NCBI RefSeq assembly: GCF_023558375.1
Contig: NZ_CP083762.1
Location: 522,273-586,272 of the forward strand
Origin: Chroococcidiopsis sp. CCMEE 29
Lineage (GTDB): Bacteria > Cyanobacteriota > Cyanobacteriia > Cyanobacteriales > Chroococcidiopsidaceae
Reading direction: 5' to 3'
DNA length: 64,000 nt
Shown: positions 15,341-24,544 of the stretch, one piece after another
Numbering within the stretch: the first letter of the stretch is position 1
Layout of the letters: every line of letters begins with the position of its first letter
Notes under the pieces: generated by a model
What the model was told of the DNA's origin: nothing
Databases searched by the model: none
The model's input: only the letters and a program-made list of their open reading frames with translations
Translations under genes and position numbers: made by a program

Positions 15341-16478
15341 TGCTTTTTTCGCCGAGGTTGATCAGACACAGGAAGTCTACAATCTACGTGAGCGGATCGA
15401 GACGCTTGAAGAAAAACTGGATCAGACGGTTAGCCGTGAGCAAGAACTGGTTGCCGAAATTGAGCAATTGCGATTGCACCCCATGAACCAGCAGGAAAGC
15501 CAGCAGTTGCAACATCAGCTCAATACACTGCGAGAGCATCTTAAGGAGAGCCAAGGAAGCGTTCAGTATCCAGTTAGTAAAATCAGTCAAAACCAAAATC
15601 AACCACGTAAAACCTTCACCGAAGAGGTGGAATCAATGGTGCTTTCACTTCAGACAGAAGGACAGCTCGATCCTATAATCCTGTTTGAGGATGGAATGCT
15701 GTTTGATGGTGAATGCCGTTGGCGGGCAGCGCAGGTTTTGGGATGGGAAACTTTAGAAGCCGTTTTTACCTTCAAGCCAGAAGACGCAAAGACTTTGCGA
15801 CGCAAAGCTTATCTCACAAGTCTTCATCGTCGTGGACTGAATGCACTTGATAAAGCAGAGACATTAGTGGCGATCGCTTGTGATGAAATTTCAGGGCTGC
15901 CTCCTGAAGAAGTTCCCCGAATTGTTAATCGAGTTTTGACCCGCCTGAAGCGTAAGCAACGGACTTTAGGAGATAGATTGCACTTGCAACCGCGGGAGCA
16001 ACAGCAGATAGTTCTGGCTCAACTTGAACTAGAGCCAGTGGAAGCACAAGTCATTGCCGTATTCTTGGGACTGCAAGAACATCCTGTTTCGCTCAATCGC
16101 AACATTTTTCCAGCTCTCAATTTAACTCCTGATTTGAAAAGTGCCGTTCGGGAAAAAGCTCTAGGCTGTGCTCAAGCGCTCATTCTCAATCGCCTTTCAG
16201 CAAAAGAACTAGGGATTTTAGACAAACAAATATTAAAGCTCCGTGAGCAGGGAGTTCAAAAGGTTTTGAATGAAAATCTCTCTACTGCTGCTACTCAGCA
16301 ATGGGTAGCACAGCAAAAGGCAGATTACTTAAAATCACCTACATCAAACGTTCGAGATAAGCAGGTTGAACGTCTCTTGACAATTGTTCAAGAAGTTGAT
16401 CTTAGCAATGTCTCTTTACCAGAACAACGCCAGGAGTTAAAGCAAGCACTTGAGACACTACTCAAGCAGCTACAGTGA
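15312..16478 (+). CDS. parB: ParB-like partition protein
   Basis: A 388-residue protein. Residues about 20-85 are a coiled coil. A ParB/Spo0J N-terminal domain follows: 'VSKISQNQNQPRKTFTEEVE', 'QLDPIILFEDG' and 'DGECRWRAAQVLGW' (the box corresponding to 'GERRxRA'). The rest is helical and would contain the DNA-binding HTH ('DKAETLVAIACDEIS...VPRIVNRVL'). The start is GTG at 15312, supported by AAGGAG 7 bases upstream. It overlaps parA by 29 bases. It probably binds the palindromes at 14464 and 16499, which is inference. The N-terminal coiled coil is unusual for the family. Confidence 0.8.
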   Translation: MVKRNRIDVDAFFAEVDQTQEVYNLRERIETLEEKLDQTVSREQELVAEIEQLRLHPMNQQESQQLQHQLNTLREHLKESQGSVQYPVSKISQNQNQPRKTFTEEVESMVLSLQTEGQLDPIILFEDGMLFDGECRWRAAQVLGWETLEAVFTFKPEDAKTLRRKAYLTSLHRRGLNALDKAETLVAIACDEISGLPPEEVPRIVNRVLTRLKRKQRTLGDRLHLQPREQQQIVLAQLELEPVEAQVIAVFLGLQEHPVSLNRNIFPALNLTPDLKSAVREKALGCAQALILNRLSAKELGILDKQILKLREQGVQKVLNENLSTAATQQWVAQQKADYLKSPTSNVRDKQVERLLTIVQEVDLSNVSLPEQRQELKQALETLLKQLQ

Positions 16479-16487
16479 CAAATTGGA

Positions 16488-17000
16488 TCAGTAGATTTGT
16501 ACTGTAGCACTACGGTACATAAGTAATTGAAAGATTAGCCATACTTTTTTTCTAGAGTGGCAGAGATTGCTCTTTTTGCCCCCATAGCTCCACATCTCGT
16601 CCAGTTCTGACTGTTCAACACCAGCTTCTTCAGGCTCTTCAACTGGTACAATATCCACCTCCACGCTCTCAGGTTTTAACCACTGCAAGAGTTTCTGATT
16701 CACATGTGTCAGGTGTGCGAGTTTTTTTAACTCCTGAATTACTGTTGTGGGACTGACGTGCAACACCCGTGCAATGTCTCTAACTCCACTGCCATTAAGT
16801 GTCATTTCCACTATTTGTTGCTTGACTTGTTTAGTGCGTTCTAGGTAACTTGGATTGAGGATGAAAGTCCGATATGGGCAATCTGAGTTTTGGCAACGGT
16901 AGCGTTGCTTCCCCTCTGGTGATTTACCATTTTTAACAACCTCTGTGCTGTGACAATGAGGGCATTGAACTGGGAGCCAAACAGCCATCATACTAACCAA
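16488..17000 (-). pseudogene. IS1-type transposase, N-terminal fragment
   Basis: The 170-residue frame begins with an InsA-like zinc ribbon ('VQCPHCHSTEVVKNGKS...YRCQNSDCPYRTF'). A helix-turn-helix follows ('GSGVRDIARVLHVSPTTVI'), then the start of the catalytic part ('EQSELDEMWSYGGKK'). After that the sequence no longer resembles a transposase and the DDE domain is missing, so the element was truncated near 16570. The last residues ('MYRSATVQIY') are just the parS-like site read in this frame. Likely starts are the Met codons at 16983-16991. Confidence 0.75.
16499..16518. promoter_or_regulatory. parS-like near-palindrome downstream of parB
   Basis: GTACTGTAGCACTACGGTAC differs from the perfect palindrome at 14464-14483 at only two positions. 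It lies 21 bases after the parB stop. The two copies bracket the parAB operon. It also overlaps the last codons of the truncated transposase on the other strand, so that transposase's C-terminus is read-through into this site. Confidence 0.6.
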
Positions 17001-17195
17001 ATAACTACAGAATCGAGTGCTATAGGTTACTACTGATTATAGGCAATCCCCAGATCTAAAACACCACCAAAATTTGTACCACTGTGTCCATCATCAACAT
17101 TTATTTTGCTACAATGCCTCTAAACTATTGAAAACCATTCCTATTAGTAGTCATCCACCCGCCCACTTGCTGTTGTTGCGCTTCTTCAGAAAACC

Positions 17196-18974
17196 ATGAC
17201 TCATCAAGCCTTTTCCAAACCTCCTGCCGGAATCTGGGATGTGATGGCTCCCGTCAAAGGTCGAATTGCAGGTGTGATTGCCCTTTCTGCCTTCAGTGCC
17301 ATCACCAGTCTTGGTTCACTACTGGCAGTTCCGCCAATCGCAGCAGAACTGTTGTCTGAGTTTCATCCTTCTATCATTTGGTGCTGGCTTGCAGTGGCAG
17401 TGGGGATGGTGGCGATCGCCTTCACCACAAGGATTCTCGCTTTTCACGTCTCTCACATGGCAGCGTTCAAGCTCGAAGTGATTTTGCGAACGGCACTGAC
17501 TGAGCATTTGGCACAGGTTCCGCTCGGCTATGTGATCGCGACAGGATCGGGGGCAATTAAGAAACTGGTGCTGGATGATGTTAAATCGCTTCATGCATTT
17601 GTGGCAGACAGTACACCCCTAATTGGTCAGGTCTATACAATTCCGGTGCTGTCATTGATTGCCATGTTTTTAGCGGACTGGCGATTGGCATTGGTTACGT
17701 TAGCCGTGCTTCCAGTCGGCATGATTTTCATTCGGCTGGCGTTACGGGATTATGCACAACAGCGGGATGCCTATGATCGCGCCAATGAGCAAATCAACAG
17801 TGTGATCATTGAGTTTGTTCAGGGGATGCAAGTCGTTCGCACCTTTGACGATGGCAGCAGTTCCTTTGCCCGATTTGGGCGATCGCTTGATACCTTTACT
17901 CAAAAGTTGCGGGAATGGAATGCAAAAAAGCAGCTTCCAGGACGATTGGGCACATTACTGTTTGAACCATTGCCGACATTGATTGTGGTATCAGCTGTGG
18001 GGGCGTGGTTTATGATGCAAGGAACCCTAACATTCCCGCGATTGTTGGTGTTTCTCTTGCTTGCCCCCCGGGTATGTGGCGCATTCAAGCCCATCTTCAC
18101 GCTCTCCTATTTCATCAATCAAGCCAATGCCGGAGCATTGCGAATTGGAGCAGTACTGGCAGAACCCGCATTACCTCAGCCTAAGCAACCTCAACAACCT
18201 CAAGATGCATTGATCGCACTACGAAATGTCACCTTCTCCTATGGTGATGGTCGCCCTGCTCTGCAAGATGTGTCACTCAACATACCTGCGGGAACTGTCA
18301 CCGCATTGGTGGGTCCATCTGGCGCAGGCAAAACCACATTGGCGCGGCTGATTCCTCGATTTTGGGATGTGGATAAGGGGGTGATCGAGATTGGCGGTGT
18401 AGATGTACGCGAAATGACCTCTGACACTCTTATGTCCTGGGTTTCGTTCGTGTTTCAAGACACCTTCTTATTGCACGACACCATCCGCAACAACATTAAA
18501 CTAGGCAGACCCAACGCCACTGATGAAGAAGTGGAAGCCGCTGCACGAGCGGCACAAGCTCATGAGTTTATTCTCACGCTGCCAAATGGATATGACACCA
18601 TTGCTGGAGAACGAGGCACTCGACTTTCCGGTGGACAACGACAGCGGATCACCATAGCCCGTGCGATTCTGCAAGACAATCCCATTGTGGTGTTAGACGA
18701 AGCGACTGCCTTTACTGACCCCGAAAATGAAGCCTTGATTCAAGGAGCAATCGCCTCTCTCACCAAAGATAAAACACTGATCGTGGTTGCCCATCAGCTT
18801 GCAACCATCATGAGTGCCGATCAAATTGCCGTACTGGATCGAGGACGATTAGTAGAACTTGGCAAACATGATGAATTAGTCGCTGCTAACGGACTGTATG
18901 CACGACTTTGGTCGCGTCACCAACAAGCACAAAATTGGGAACTGAAAGTGCGGTCGAAAGAATTAGTCAGGTAA
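17196..18974 (+). CDS. Siderophore-type ABC transporter, fused membrane and ATPase domains (YbtP/IrtA-like)
   Basis: A 592-residue half-transporter. An ABC-exporter-type membrane domain (six helices, about residues 25-310) is followed by an ATPase domain: Walker A 'GPSGAGKTT' near 373, Q-loop 'FVFQDTFLLHDTI', signature 'LSGGQRQR' near 477, Walker B 'IVVLDEATAF' near 500 with the 'DPENE' D-loop, and the H-loop 'VVAHQ'. The 'DEATAF.DPENE' form is what I know from YbtP/YbtQ-type proteins, which have exporter architecture but import ferric siderophores. It starts a plus-strand operon ending with a second half-transporter at 20938, so a heterodimer in the inner membrane is likely. Confidence 0.85.
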   Translation: MTHQAFSKPPAGIWDVMAPVKGRIAGVIALSAFSAITSLGSLLAVPPIAAELLSEFHPSIIWCWLAVAVGMVAIAFTTRILAFHVSHMAAFKLEVILRTALTEHLAQVPLGYVIATGSGAIKKLVLDDVKSLHAFVADSTPLIGQVYTIPVLSLIAMFLADWRLALVTLAVLPVGMIFIRLALRDYAQQRDAYDRANEQINSVIIEFVQGMQVVRTFDDGSSSFARFGRSLDTFTQKLREWNAKKQLPGRLGTLLFEPLPTLIVVSAVGAWFMMQGTLTFPRLLVFLLLAPRVCGAFKPIFTLSYFINQANAGALRIGAVLAEPALPQPKQPQQPQDALIALRNVTFSYGDGRPALQDVSLNIPAGTVTALVGPSGAGKTTLARLIPRFWDVDKGVIEIGGVDVREMTSDTLMSWVSFVFQDTFLLHDTIRNNIKLGRPNATDEEVEAAARAAQAHEFILTLPNGYDTIAGERGTRLSGGQRQRITIARAILQDNPIVVLDEATAFTDPENEALIQGAIASLTKDKTLIVVAHQLATIMSADQIAVLDRGRLVELGKHDELVAANGLYARLWSRHQQAQNWELKVRSKELVR

Positions 18975-18982
18975 TAATAATC

Positions 18983-19356
18983 ATGCTAACCATCACTGAA
19001 GAAAAACCTATCATCACTTTCGTCTATGAAGGTCGCATGACAATGGATGATGCGAACCAATACATATCCAAGTTAGATAAAGTCATCGCTAGACAAGAAC
19101 CGTTTGCAGTTCTGGCAATCGCTCATGAAGACAATAGCAAAAATCGAGATAAAGGCGTCAATCAATTCATCGGAAATGGATTAGACGCAATAAACCTCAA
19201 CTCACTAAGCTCTGTTTTGGGTATGTAACGGTGACAAGTTCATCGGCTGGGTTTGTAAAGCGCAAACCCATGACCAAACTCATTGGCACCAAAATGACGG
19301 GGTGTCCCTGTGATGTTCTTCAGTCTATGAATGAGGCGATCACTTGGTTAAATTAG
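18983..19356 (+). pseudogene. Small conserved protein of the siderophore ABC operon, frameshifted
   Basis: An ATG at 18983 opens 'MLTITEEKPIITFVYEGRMT', stopping at 19226. The next frame continues 'KRKPMTKLIGTKMTGCPCDV', then 'EAITWLN', to TAG at 19354. Cyanobacterial proteins of about 130-150 residues with this beginning (beta-strand 'I..V.Y.G.IT') and end ('GCP....S..EA..WL') occur beside siderophore ABC genes. Here the middle seems deleted and the frame broken. Function of the family is unknown to me. It lies 8 bases after the ABC gene, clearly in the same operon. The pseudogene call is moderately sure. Confidence 0.5.
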
Positions 19357-19459
19357 AAGAAGGAAACCTATACCAACACAGCAATCAGTGAATCATGACC
19401 CTGTTCTTGGTAAAGATCACTCAACGACCAATAACCAAATCACCAAGGACGAAACTCGA

Positions 19460-20302
19460 ATGACCATTCATCAACGCGAATCAACTGAACAATTGACTGG
19501 GGTTGCTGAAACCCTGATAATTACGCTTTATGCTCGTTTTGTTGAAACCCAGCGAACCGATAGCCTTTTCCAAGATTCTAAAGCGGTAGAAATTGTAGAT
19601 AGAACGAATTATAACTTTGACAAATATGCGAAAGGTTGGGCATCGCAGCTTGGAGTTGTCATTCGGGTTCAGGAATACGATCACATCGTTAAAAACTTCC
19701 TTGAAGCTCATCCTAATGCTGTTGTCGTTAATTTAGGCTGTGGATTGTGTACAAGATTTACGAGAGTAGATAACGGCAGCGTTCGCTGGTATGAAATAGA
19801 CTTTCCTGAAGTCATTGAGTTGCGGCGTAAGTTTTTTGAAGAAAATAAGCGCTATCAATTTATTGCAAAATCTATTTTAGATTTCTCCTGGATTAATCAG
19901 ATTCAGCGATCGCCCAATCAACCACTCCTGATTCTAATGGAAGGTGTTTCTCCATTCTTAAGCGAGGCAGAAAATTAAGCACTTATATTGCAAATTCGTG
20001 ATCGGCATGCACCCACAGAATTCGTCTTTGATATGCTTAGTCGTAAATCAGCAAAAAGCTCCAAACGTCACGACACCGTTTCCAAAACCAATGCGGAGTT
20101 TAAGTCAGGCATTGACAGCGGCAAAGAATTAGAAACCTGGGGAACCGGAATCACACTCAAAGATGAGCTTTATTACCTGACACAATTTGCGAATCATCCT
20201 CAACACTTACCCTTCTGGGCAAGATACTTATCATTCATCATGGTTCCACTTTTCAAAAACTCCGGTCGAATCCTACACCTACAAATCACCAATGACCAAT
20301 GA
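19460..20302 (+). pseudogene. PPM1/LCM-type SAM methyltransferase with one in-frame stop
   Basis: Two frames in the same phase form one methyltransferase of about 280 residues, interrupted only by TAA at 19976-19978, within '..LSEAEN*ALILQIRDRHAP'. One base change (AAA to TAA) would explain it. The parts are 'TLYARFVETQRTDSLFQD' at the start, SAM motif I 'VVNLGCGLCTRF', 'WYEIDFPEVIELR' and the C-terminal 'FARYLSFIMVPLF'-like stretch. The family is the leucine carboxyl methyltransferase-like COG3315. An upstream GTG at 19388 could extend the frame, but ATG 19460 is the natural start. It lies in the ABC transporter operon and is related to the methyltransferases at 24809 and 28992. Confidence 0.78.
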
Positions 20303-20339
20303 CTTTTGTCCTTTGTCCTTCGTTAATAACCAATGACCA
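20288..20339. repeat. Degenerate ACCAATGAC / GTCATTGGT-type short repeat, copy 1
   Basis: The spacer is built of near-repeats ACCAATGACCAATGAC, TTTGTCCTTTGTCCTT and AACCAATGACC. Such heptamer-like intergenic repeats are common in filamentous cyanobacteria. A related cluster lies at 20873-20937, on the other side of the decayed binding-protein gene, and a weaker one near 19420-19450. Confidence 0.55.
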
Positions 20340-20859
20340 TCCAAACAGAAAACTACCGGGCAGTAGTTGATAACATGAGTGCAGAAATTGTTCTAAAGCA
20401 ACCAGCAAAACGGATTGTTTGCCTTACTGCGACCGGAATCGACATTCTGGCAGAGCTAGAATTGATGCCCATCGGTTATCTCTCCAAAGGAATTACAGAT
20501 AGACCAGAGTATGGTAATCCCGCTCAAACAATAACATCTGTTGGCTCCTGGATGTTTCCCCTTATCCTTGGCATGAACCTGAAAATTATCGGGGAGAACC
20601 AGGGCTGATTACACTCTCACTGCGGCAAATCCTGACCATTAATCCCGATGTTATCTTTGTGCAAACCTATCCACCCTCCAAAGCTCCACTTTCGCAACAG
20701 CTTACACATCACCCTATATGGAAACAACTCAAAGCGGTCCAAACCCAACAACAGGTTTATGAAGTCGGGCAGTTCTGGCACAGCGGCACGGGTACTCGAA
20801 TGCTGAACCTCATTCTCGACCAACTTATGTCTAAGATTTATCCGCAAAACGATCAATAG
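20333..20859 (+). pseudogene. Ferric-siderophore substrate-binding protein (FecB/FhuD-like), internal deletion
   Basis: The first part (20333-20575) gives 'PAKRIVCLTATGIDILAELE', then 'PIGYLSKG' and 'SVGSWMFP', the N-lobe of a periplasmic iron-siderophore binding protein. After a frame change the second part gives 'WHEPENYRGEPGLITLSLRQ', then 'NPDVIFVQTYPP', 'LKAVQTQQQVYEVGQFWHSG' and 'LILDQLMSKIYP', the end of the C-lobe. Members are usually near 300 residues; only about 170 codons remain, so some 130 residues between the lobes are deleted. No lipoprotein signal is seen at the start. The gene sits between the two ABC half-transporters and would have fed them. Confidence 0.75.
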
Positions 20860-20872
20860 AATTTTATTTTTT

Positions 20873-20937
20873 ATTACTTGTCATTCGTCATCTGTCCTTT
20901 GTCTCGTACCAATGACCAATAACCAACATAAATAACC
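20873..20937. repeat. Degenerate ACCAATGAC / GTCATTCGTC-type short repeat, copy 2
   Basis: It holds TTGTCATTCGTCATCTGTCCTT followed by ACCAATGACCAATAACC, related to copy 1 at 20288. The two halves are partly inverted (GTCATTCGT against ACCAATGAC) and could fold. It ends directly at the ATG of the second ABC gene. Confidence 0.5.
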
Positions 20938-22680
20938 ATGCTTAATACCTATCGTCGCATGATGGACGTTGCTGGAGCTTACAAACCGCAACTCCAATTC
21001 ACCCTCCTCCTATCCGTTATCGCCTCCGTCATTCAAGGAATTATCTTTGCCCTCTTCTTTCCGCTGCTATCGGCATTAATGAATCAACCCATTGAGGCTC
21101 AACGAGTTTGGACGCTACTCGTCCTGTTTGGATTTCTCGTCATCATTGAAGGACTGATTCGCTGGAAAGAACAGGACTTTGCCTGGATGACATCCACCGA
21201 TGTGTCTCATGAAACACGATTGCGGTTGGGGAAACAACTGCGACGAATGCCTTTGCAAGAACTAAATCGCCGCAGTTCTGGCGATCTGAATGTGGTCATG
21301 AGTGGCAATGTCAGTGAGATTGTGTTGTGGATTGGGAGTCTGGCGACGCTGGTGATTCAAACGCTGGTCGTTCCACTGATCGCAGTGCTTGTGACGCTGT
21401 TCATTGATTGGCGGTTGGCACTGGCATTGCTGGTGACTTTTCCACTCGCCGTGCCTGTCTACCGACAAATGCGAACTCTGGTCAAAGGCATTCTACGAGA
21501 CGTATCGGATGCCGATGTAGATACTGCCTCTCGCGTGGTGGAATATGCCCAAGGACTACCCGTCCTGCGAGCAACGAAGCAGGTAGGAGCACAATCTCAG
21601 CGTCTGCAAGCCGCCCTTGAACGTCAGCGAGAGGTTCAGTCTCAGGGACAGCGGCTCGTTAATCTGCCCTTGATTACAATGGCAACGCTAGTTGAGGTTG
21701 GAATCATTGCTGTCATTGGCTTAGGAACCATATTTATTCTGCAAGGCAGCCTTTCAATTCCGGCATTATTTGCACTGATTGTGATTGCCATGCGGTTTAC
21801 TGAGCCACTCGCCCAACTTACAGGACTCGCTAGCGTCTTCGATTTAATGGAAATTGGTCTAGAGCGCATCGAAGCCGTGATGAATATTTCTCCGCTTGCG
21901 GTGCAAACACCTCCGGCTCAACTCACACACTTTGACATCACCTTTGATCATGTGTCCTTTCGTTATGCCGATCAAACTGAATGGGCATTGCGAGATGTGT
22001 CCTTTCATGCACCAGAGCGATCACTTACCGCACTTGTTGGACCTTCTGGCAGTGGTAAAACCACAATCACTCGGTTAATCAGCCGTTTTGCAGATGTTCA
22101 AGAAGGCTCAATTCGTATTGGCGGTGTCGATGTGCGACAGGTCGAACCTACGGAGTTGATGCGATCTATCTCGGTGGTTTTTCAGGATGTGTATTTGTTT
22201 GATGACACCATCCTCAACAACATCCGCATGGCAAAGCCTGGCGCAACCGATATAGAGGTGGAATCCGCGGCTCGTGCTGCCAACTGCCATGAGTTCATTA
22301 CTCGCCTACCCAATGGCTATGAAACTCGCGTTGGTGAAATTGGAGGTGCTTTATCGGGCGGTGAGCGTCAGCGGATTTCAATCGCTCGTGCCATTCTTAA
22401 AGATGCGCCTATTGTGCTGTTGGATGAACCCACATCCGCACTGGATACCGAAAGTGAGGTGGCAGTGCAAAGTGCAATTGATCAACTCGTTGCCAATAAA
22501 ACAGTTGTGGTGATTGCCCATCGTTTGTCTACTGTTGTCGGAGCGGATTTAATTTTGGTCTTAGAAGACGGACACATTGTAGAGCAAGGAACTCATGCAC
22601 AGTTGCTGACACAGCAGGGGCGATACACCGTGATGTGGAAAGCACAGCAGCAATCTCAGGGATGGCGAATTGCAGCCTAA
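20938..22680 (+). CDS. Siderophore-type ABC transporter, fused membrane and ATPase domains (YbtQ/IrtB-like)
   Basis: A 580-residue half-transporter: six-helix exporter-type membrane domain (about residues 20-300), then an ATPase domain with Walker A 'GPSGSGKTT' near 366, Q-loop 'VVFQDVYLFDDTI', signature 'LSGGERQR' near 470, Walker B 'IVLLDEPTSALD' and the H-loop 'IAHRLS'. It is a paralogue of the product at 17196 and is likely its dimer partner. Both domains look complete. Three genes between the partners are decayed, so whether the complex is still made is uncertain. The last gene of the plus-strand operon. Confidence 0.85.
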   Translation: MLNTYRRMMDVAGAYKPQLQFTLLLSVIASVIQGIIFALFFPLLSALMNQPIEAQRVWTLLVLFGFLVIIEGLIRWKEQDFAWMTSTDVSHETRLRLGKQLRRMPLQELNRRSSGDLNVVMSGNVSEIVLWIGSLATLVIQTLVVPLIAVLVTLFIDWRLALALLVTFPLAVPVYRQMRTLVKGILRDVSDADVDTASRVVEYAQGLPVLRATKQVGAQSQRLQAALERQREVQSQGQRLVNLPLITMATLVEVGIIAVIGLGTIFILQGSLSIPALFALIVIAMRFTEPLAQLTGLASVFDLMEIGLERIEAVMNISPLAVQTPPAQLTHFDITFDHVSFRYADQTEWALRDVSFHAPERSLTALVGPSGSGKTTITRLISRFADVQEGSIRIGGVDVRQVEPTELMRSISVVFQDVYLFDDTILNNIRMAKPGATDIEVESAARAANCHEFITRLPNGYETRVGEIGGALSGGERQRISIARAILKDAPIVLLDEPTSALDTESEVAVQSAIDQLVANKTVVVIAHRLSTVVGADLILVLEDGHIVEQGTHAQLLTQQGRYTVMWKAQQQSQGWRIAA

Positions 22681-22721
22681 TCTTAATCTTGGTCATGAGT
22701 CAGAGGTTGTGGGTAGAGTCG

Positions 22722-22750
22722 AGAGAGGCTATTACGCCTCGCCCCTCTCT
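22722..22750 (+). terminator. Possible hairpin downstream of the ABC operon
   Basis: AGAGAGG at 22722-22728 pairs with CCTCTCT at 22744-22750 around a 15-base loop. There is no clear T-run after it, so a rho-independent terminator is only a possibility. Confidence 0.25.
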
Positions 22751-22815
22751 GTGACTAACCAGAGCACGAAATAGGGTTGTGTTGCAAAAACTGCTGGTAG
22801 TTTGGTAGAAGTATA

Positions 22816-23791
22816 GCTATCAACAAGAGTGTTAGGACACAGCATCTTTGAGAACCACCTCCATTGCCGCTCGAAGAGAACTGGAGTCAGATAAGCGCTG
22901 GCGAATGCGACTTTTGAGCCAAGCCCAACACTTCTCAATCCGGTTGAGGTCTGGAGAATAGAGGGGCAGATACAAAAGGCGGCAGCCAGCAGACTGAATC
23001 AGGGCAGCAATCCGTCCCCCATGATGGAACGAACGTGGTGTTATCTAAAATCACTACCTGTCCAGGCACCAGCGTGGGCACTAAACACTTTTCTAGCCAG
23101 GTTTCAAACACCACTCGATTGCAAGCTCCTTCCACTGTAAACGAAGCGCTCAGTTGTCGCTGACAATAGGCAGCAATCATGTTGACTCGTCCGGCTCTTC
23201 GTCCTGCCTGCCTTAAGCGCCTCAAACCGCTTGCCCCGTTCACACCATCCGTAGCCAACGGCGATCACGCTCGTCCATGCCCGATTCATCCACGTAGACG
23301 CGCTGTGAGGTCGGAATCTCTGCTAGTTGAGCGACGAAGCTGGTGCGTTTGGATTCATCTCGTTCCCGATAGCCGTATGTCTTTTTTTTCGAGACCACTC
23401 CAGCTTCTGCAACGCTCGTGAGATGGTACGAGCGCTGATGTCGCCTTCCCACAGTGCTGCCATTTCGGCTTGCGTCTTGTCGCCATGCCTACTGGCGAAT
23501 TCAGCGAACTCCTCCCAGTCAGTGATTTTGTTGACGATACGATGGGGGCGATTCGACTTTGCCTGGTAGTCTCCGGTTTCTGCCTGCCGCTTCAGCCACA
23601 GGTTAATCGTGTTGCGACCCAGTTGAAACAATTGAGCCGCAACGCTAGTCTTCATGCCATCTAACTCGATGGCGTTAATCACCTTTTGGCGCAGGTCTTA
23701 ACTGTAAGCTTTTGCCATTGACTCAATTAAAGATAAAAGCTGGGCAATTGGGCGTTCCTCCAGTTTAAGTCCTAAGTCTATTGGCTACAGC
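22816..23791 (-). mobile_element. IS630-family insertion sequence, about 976 bp, nested in the IS6 element
   Basis: Both ends are flanked by TA and carry imperfect inverted repeats (GCTATCAACAAGAGTGTTAG on the left, GCTGTAGCCAATAGACTTAG read inward from the right). TA duplication is the rule for IS630. The boundaries are my best fit from these repeats. Confidence 0.65.
22832..23718 (-). pseudogene. IS630-family transposase, multiply broken
   Basis: Starting at ATG 23718, codon 7 is TAA ('MAKAYS*DLRQKVINAIELD'). The HTH follows ('SVAAQLFQLGRNTINLWLKR'). The frame shifts near 23370 ('WSRKKKTYGYRERDESKR'), giving the first acidic motif 'VYVDESGMDERD', and shifts again near 23255 to 'AYCQRQLSASFTVEGACN' and 'VVILDNTTF' (second Asp). 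A four-base insertion near 23025 throws the frame before the final 'NRIEKCWAWLKSRIRQ' (Glu). At least one nonsense and three frameshift changes make it inactive. Confidence 0.8.
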
Positions 23792-23835
23792 TATAGCATT
23801 TGTATCTACTGCCCTGGGTCACCGACACCCGCTCC

Positions 23836-24544
23836 ATGAACTCCAAGTCTCTTAAATGGCGTCACTTCCTCCCTGAAATCATCCTCTGGGGTGTCCGCTG
23901 GTACTGCCTCTATCCCATCAGCTACCGGCAATTGAAAGAGATGATGTGCGAGTGAGAGGTGGAAGTCGACCACACTACGCCAAGATCGTTGAGTACAGAA
24001 GTATGCACCCCAATTGGATAAGCGATGCCGTCCACACTTGAAGCCGACTAACGATTCGTGGCGGGTTGATGAAATCTACATCAAGGTGAAAGGGGAGGAC
24101 AGATACCTCTATCGAGCAGTGGATTCACAAGGGAACACACTGGGCTTTTTACTAACAGCCAAACGGGACGCAAGGGCAGCGAAACGGTTTTTCTGCAAGA
24201 TATTGCAGGCTCCTCACACTCAGGAACCTCGAGTGATTAATGTCGATAAAAATGCCGCTTATCCCAAAGCTATAATAGATGAGATTAAAGCCGAACAAGA
24301 GTTGCCAAAGAGTGTGGAATTACGGCAAAACAAGTATCTCAATAACCGGGTCGAACAGGGCCATCGATTTATCAAGCGATTAACTCTTCCAAGGATGGGA
24401 TTTCACTCATTTAATACTGCTCGACGCACATTAAGAGGATTTGAGGCGATGAACATGCTCCGTCAAGGACAAGTGGTAGGAGTCGAAAGAGATGTTAAGG
24501 CTCAAACAGAATTCGTGTCTCAAATTTTTGGAGTGGCAGCATAA
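23836..24544 (+). pseudogene. IS6-family transposase, broken in its 5' part
   Basis: From ATG 23836 the frame reads 'KWRHFLPEIILWGVRWYCLY' and 'SYRQLKEMM', then TGA near 23952. It resumes as 'VEVDHTT', and after a frameshift and another stop near 23990 continues 'VQKYAPQLDKRCRPHLKPTN'. The DDE core is intact after that: 'SWRVDEIYIKVKG', 'INVDKNAAYPKA' and 'NRVEQGHRFIKRL'. An alternative TTG start at 24014 would give only 176 residues without the N-terminal HTH. Non-functional. Confidence 0.78.

Noticed and set aside
18908-18982. Earlier start for the small gene after the first ABC gene
   Set aside because: It would overlap the ABC coding end in another frame; ATG 18983 gives the conserved beginning.
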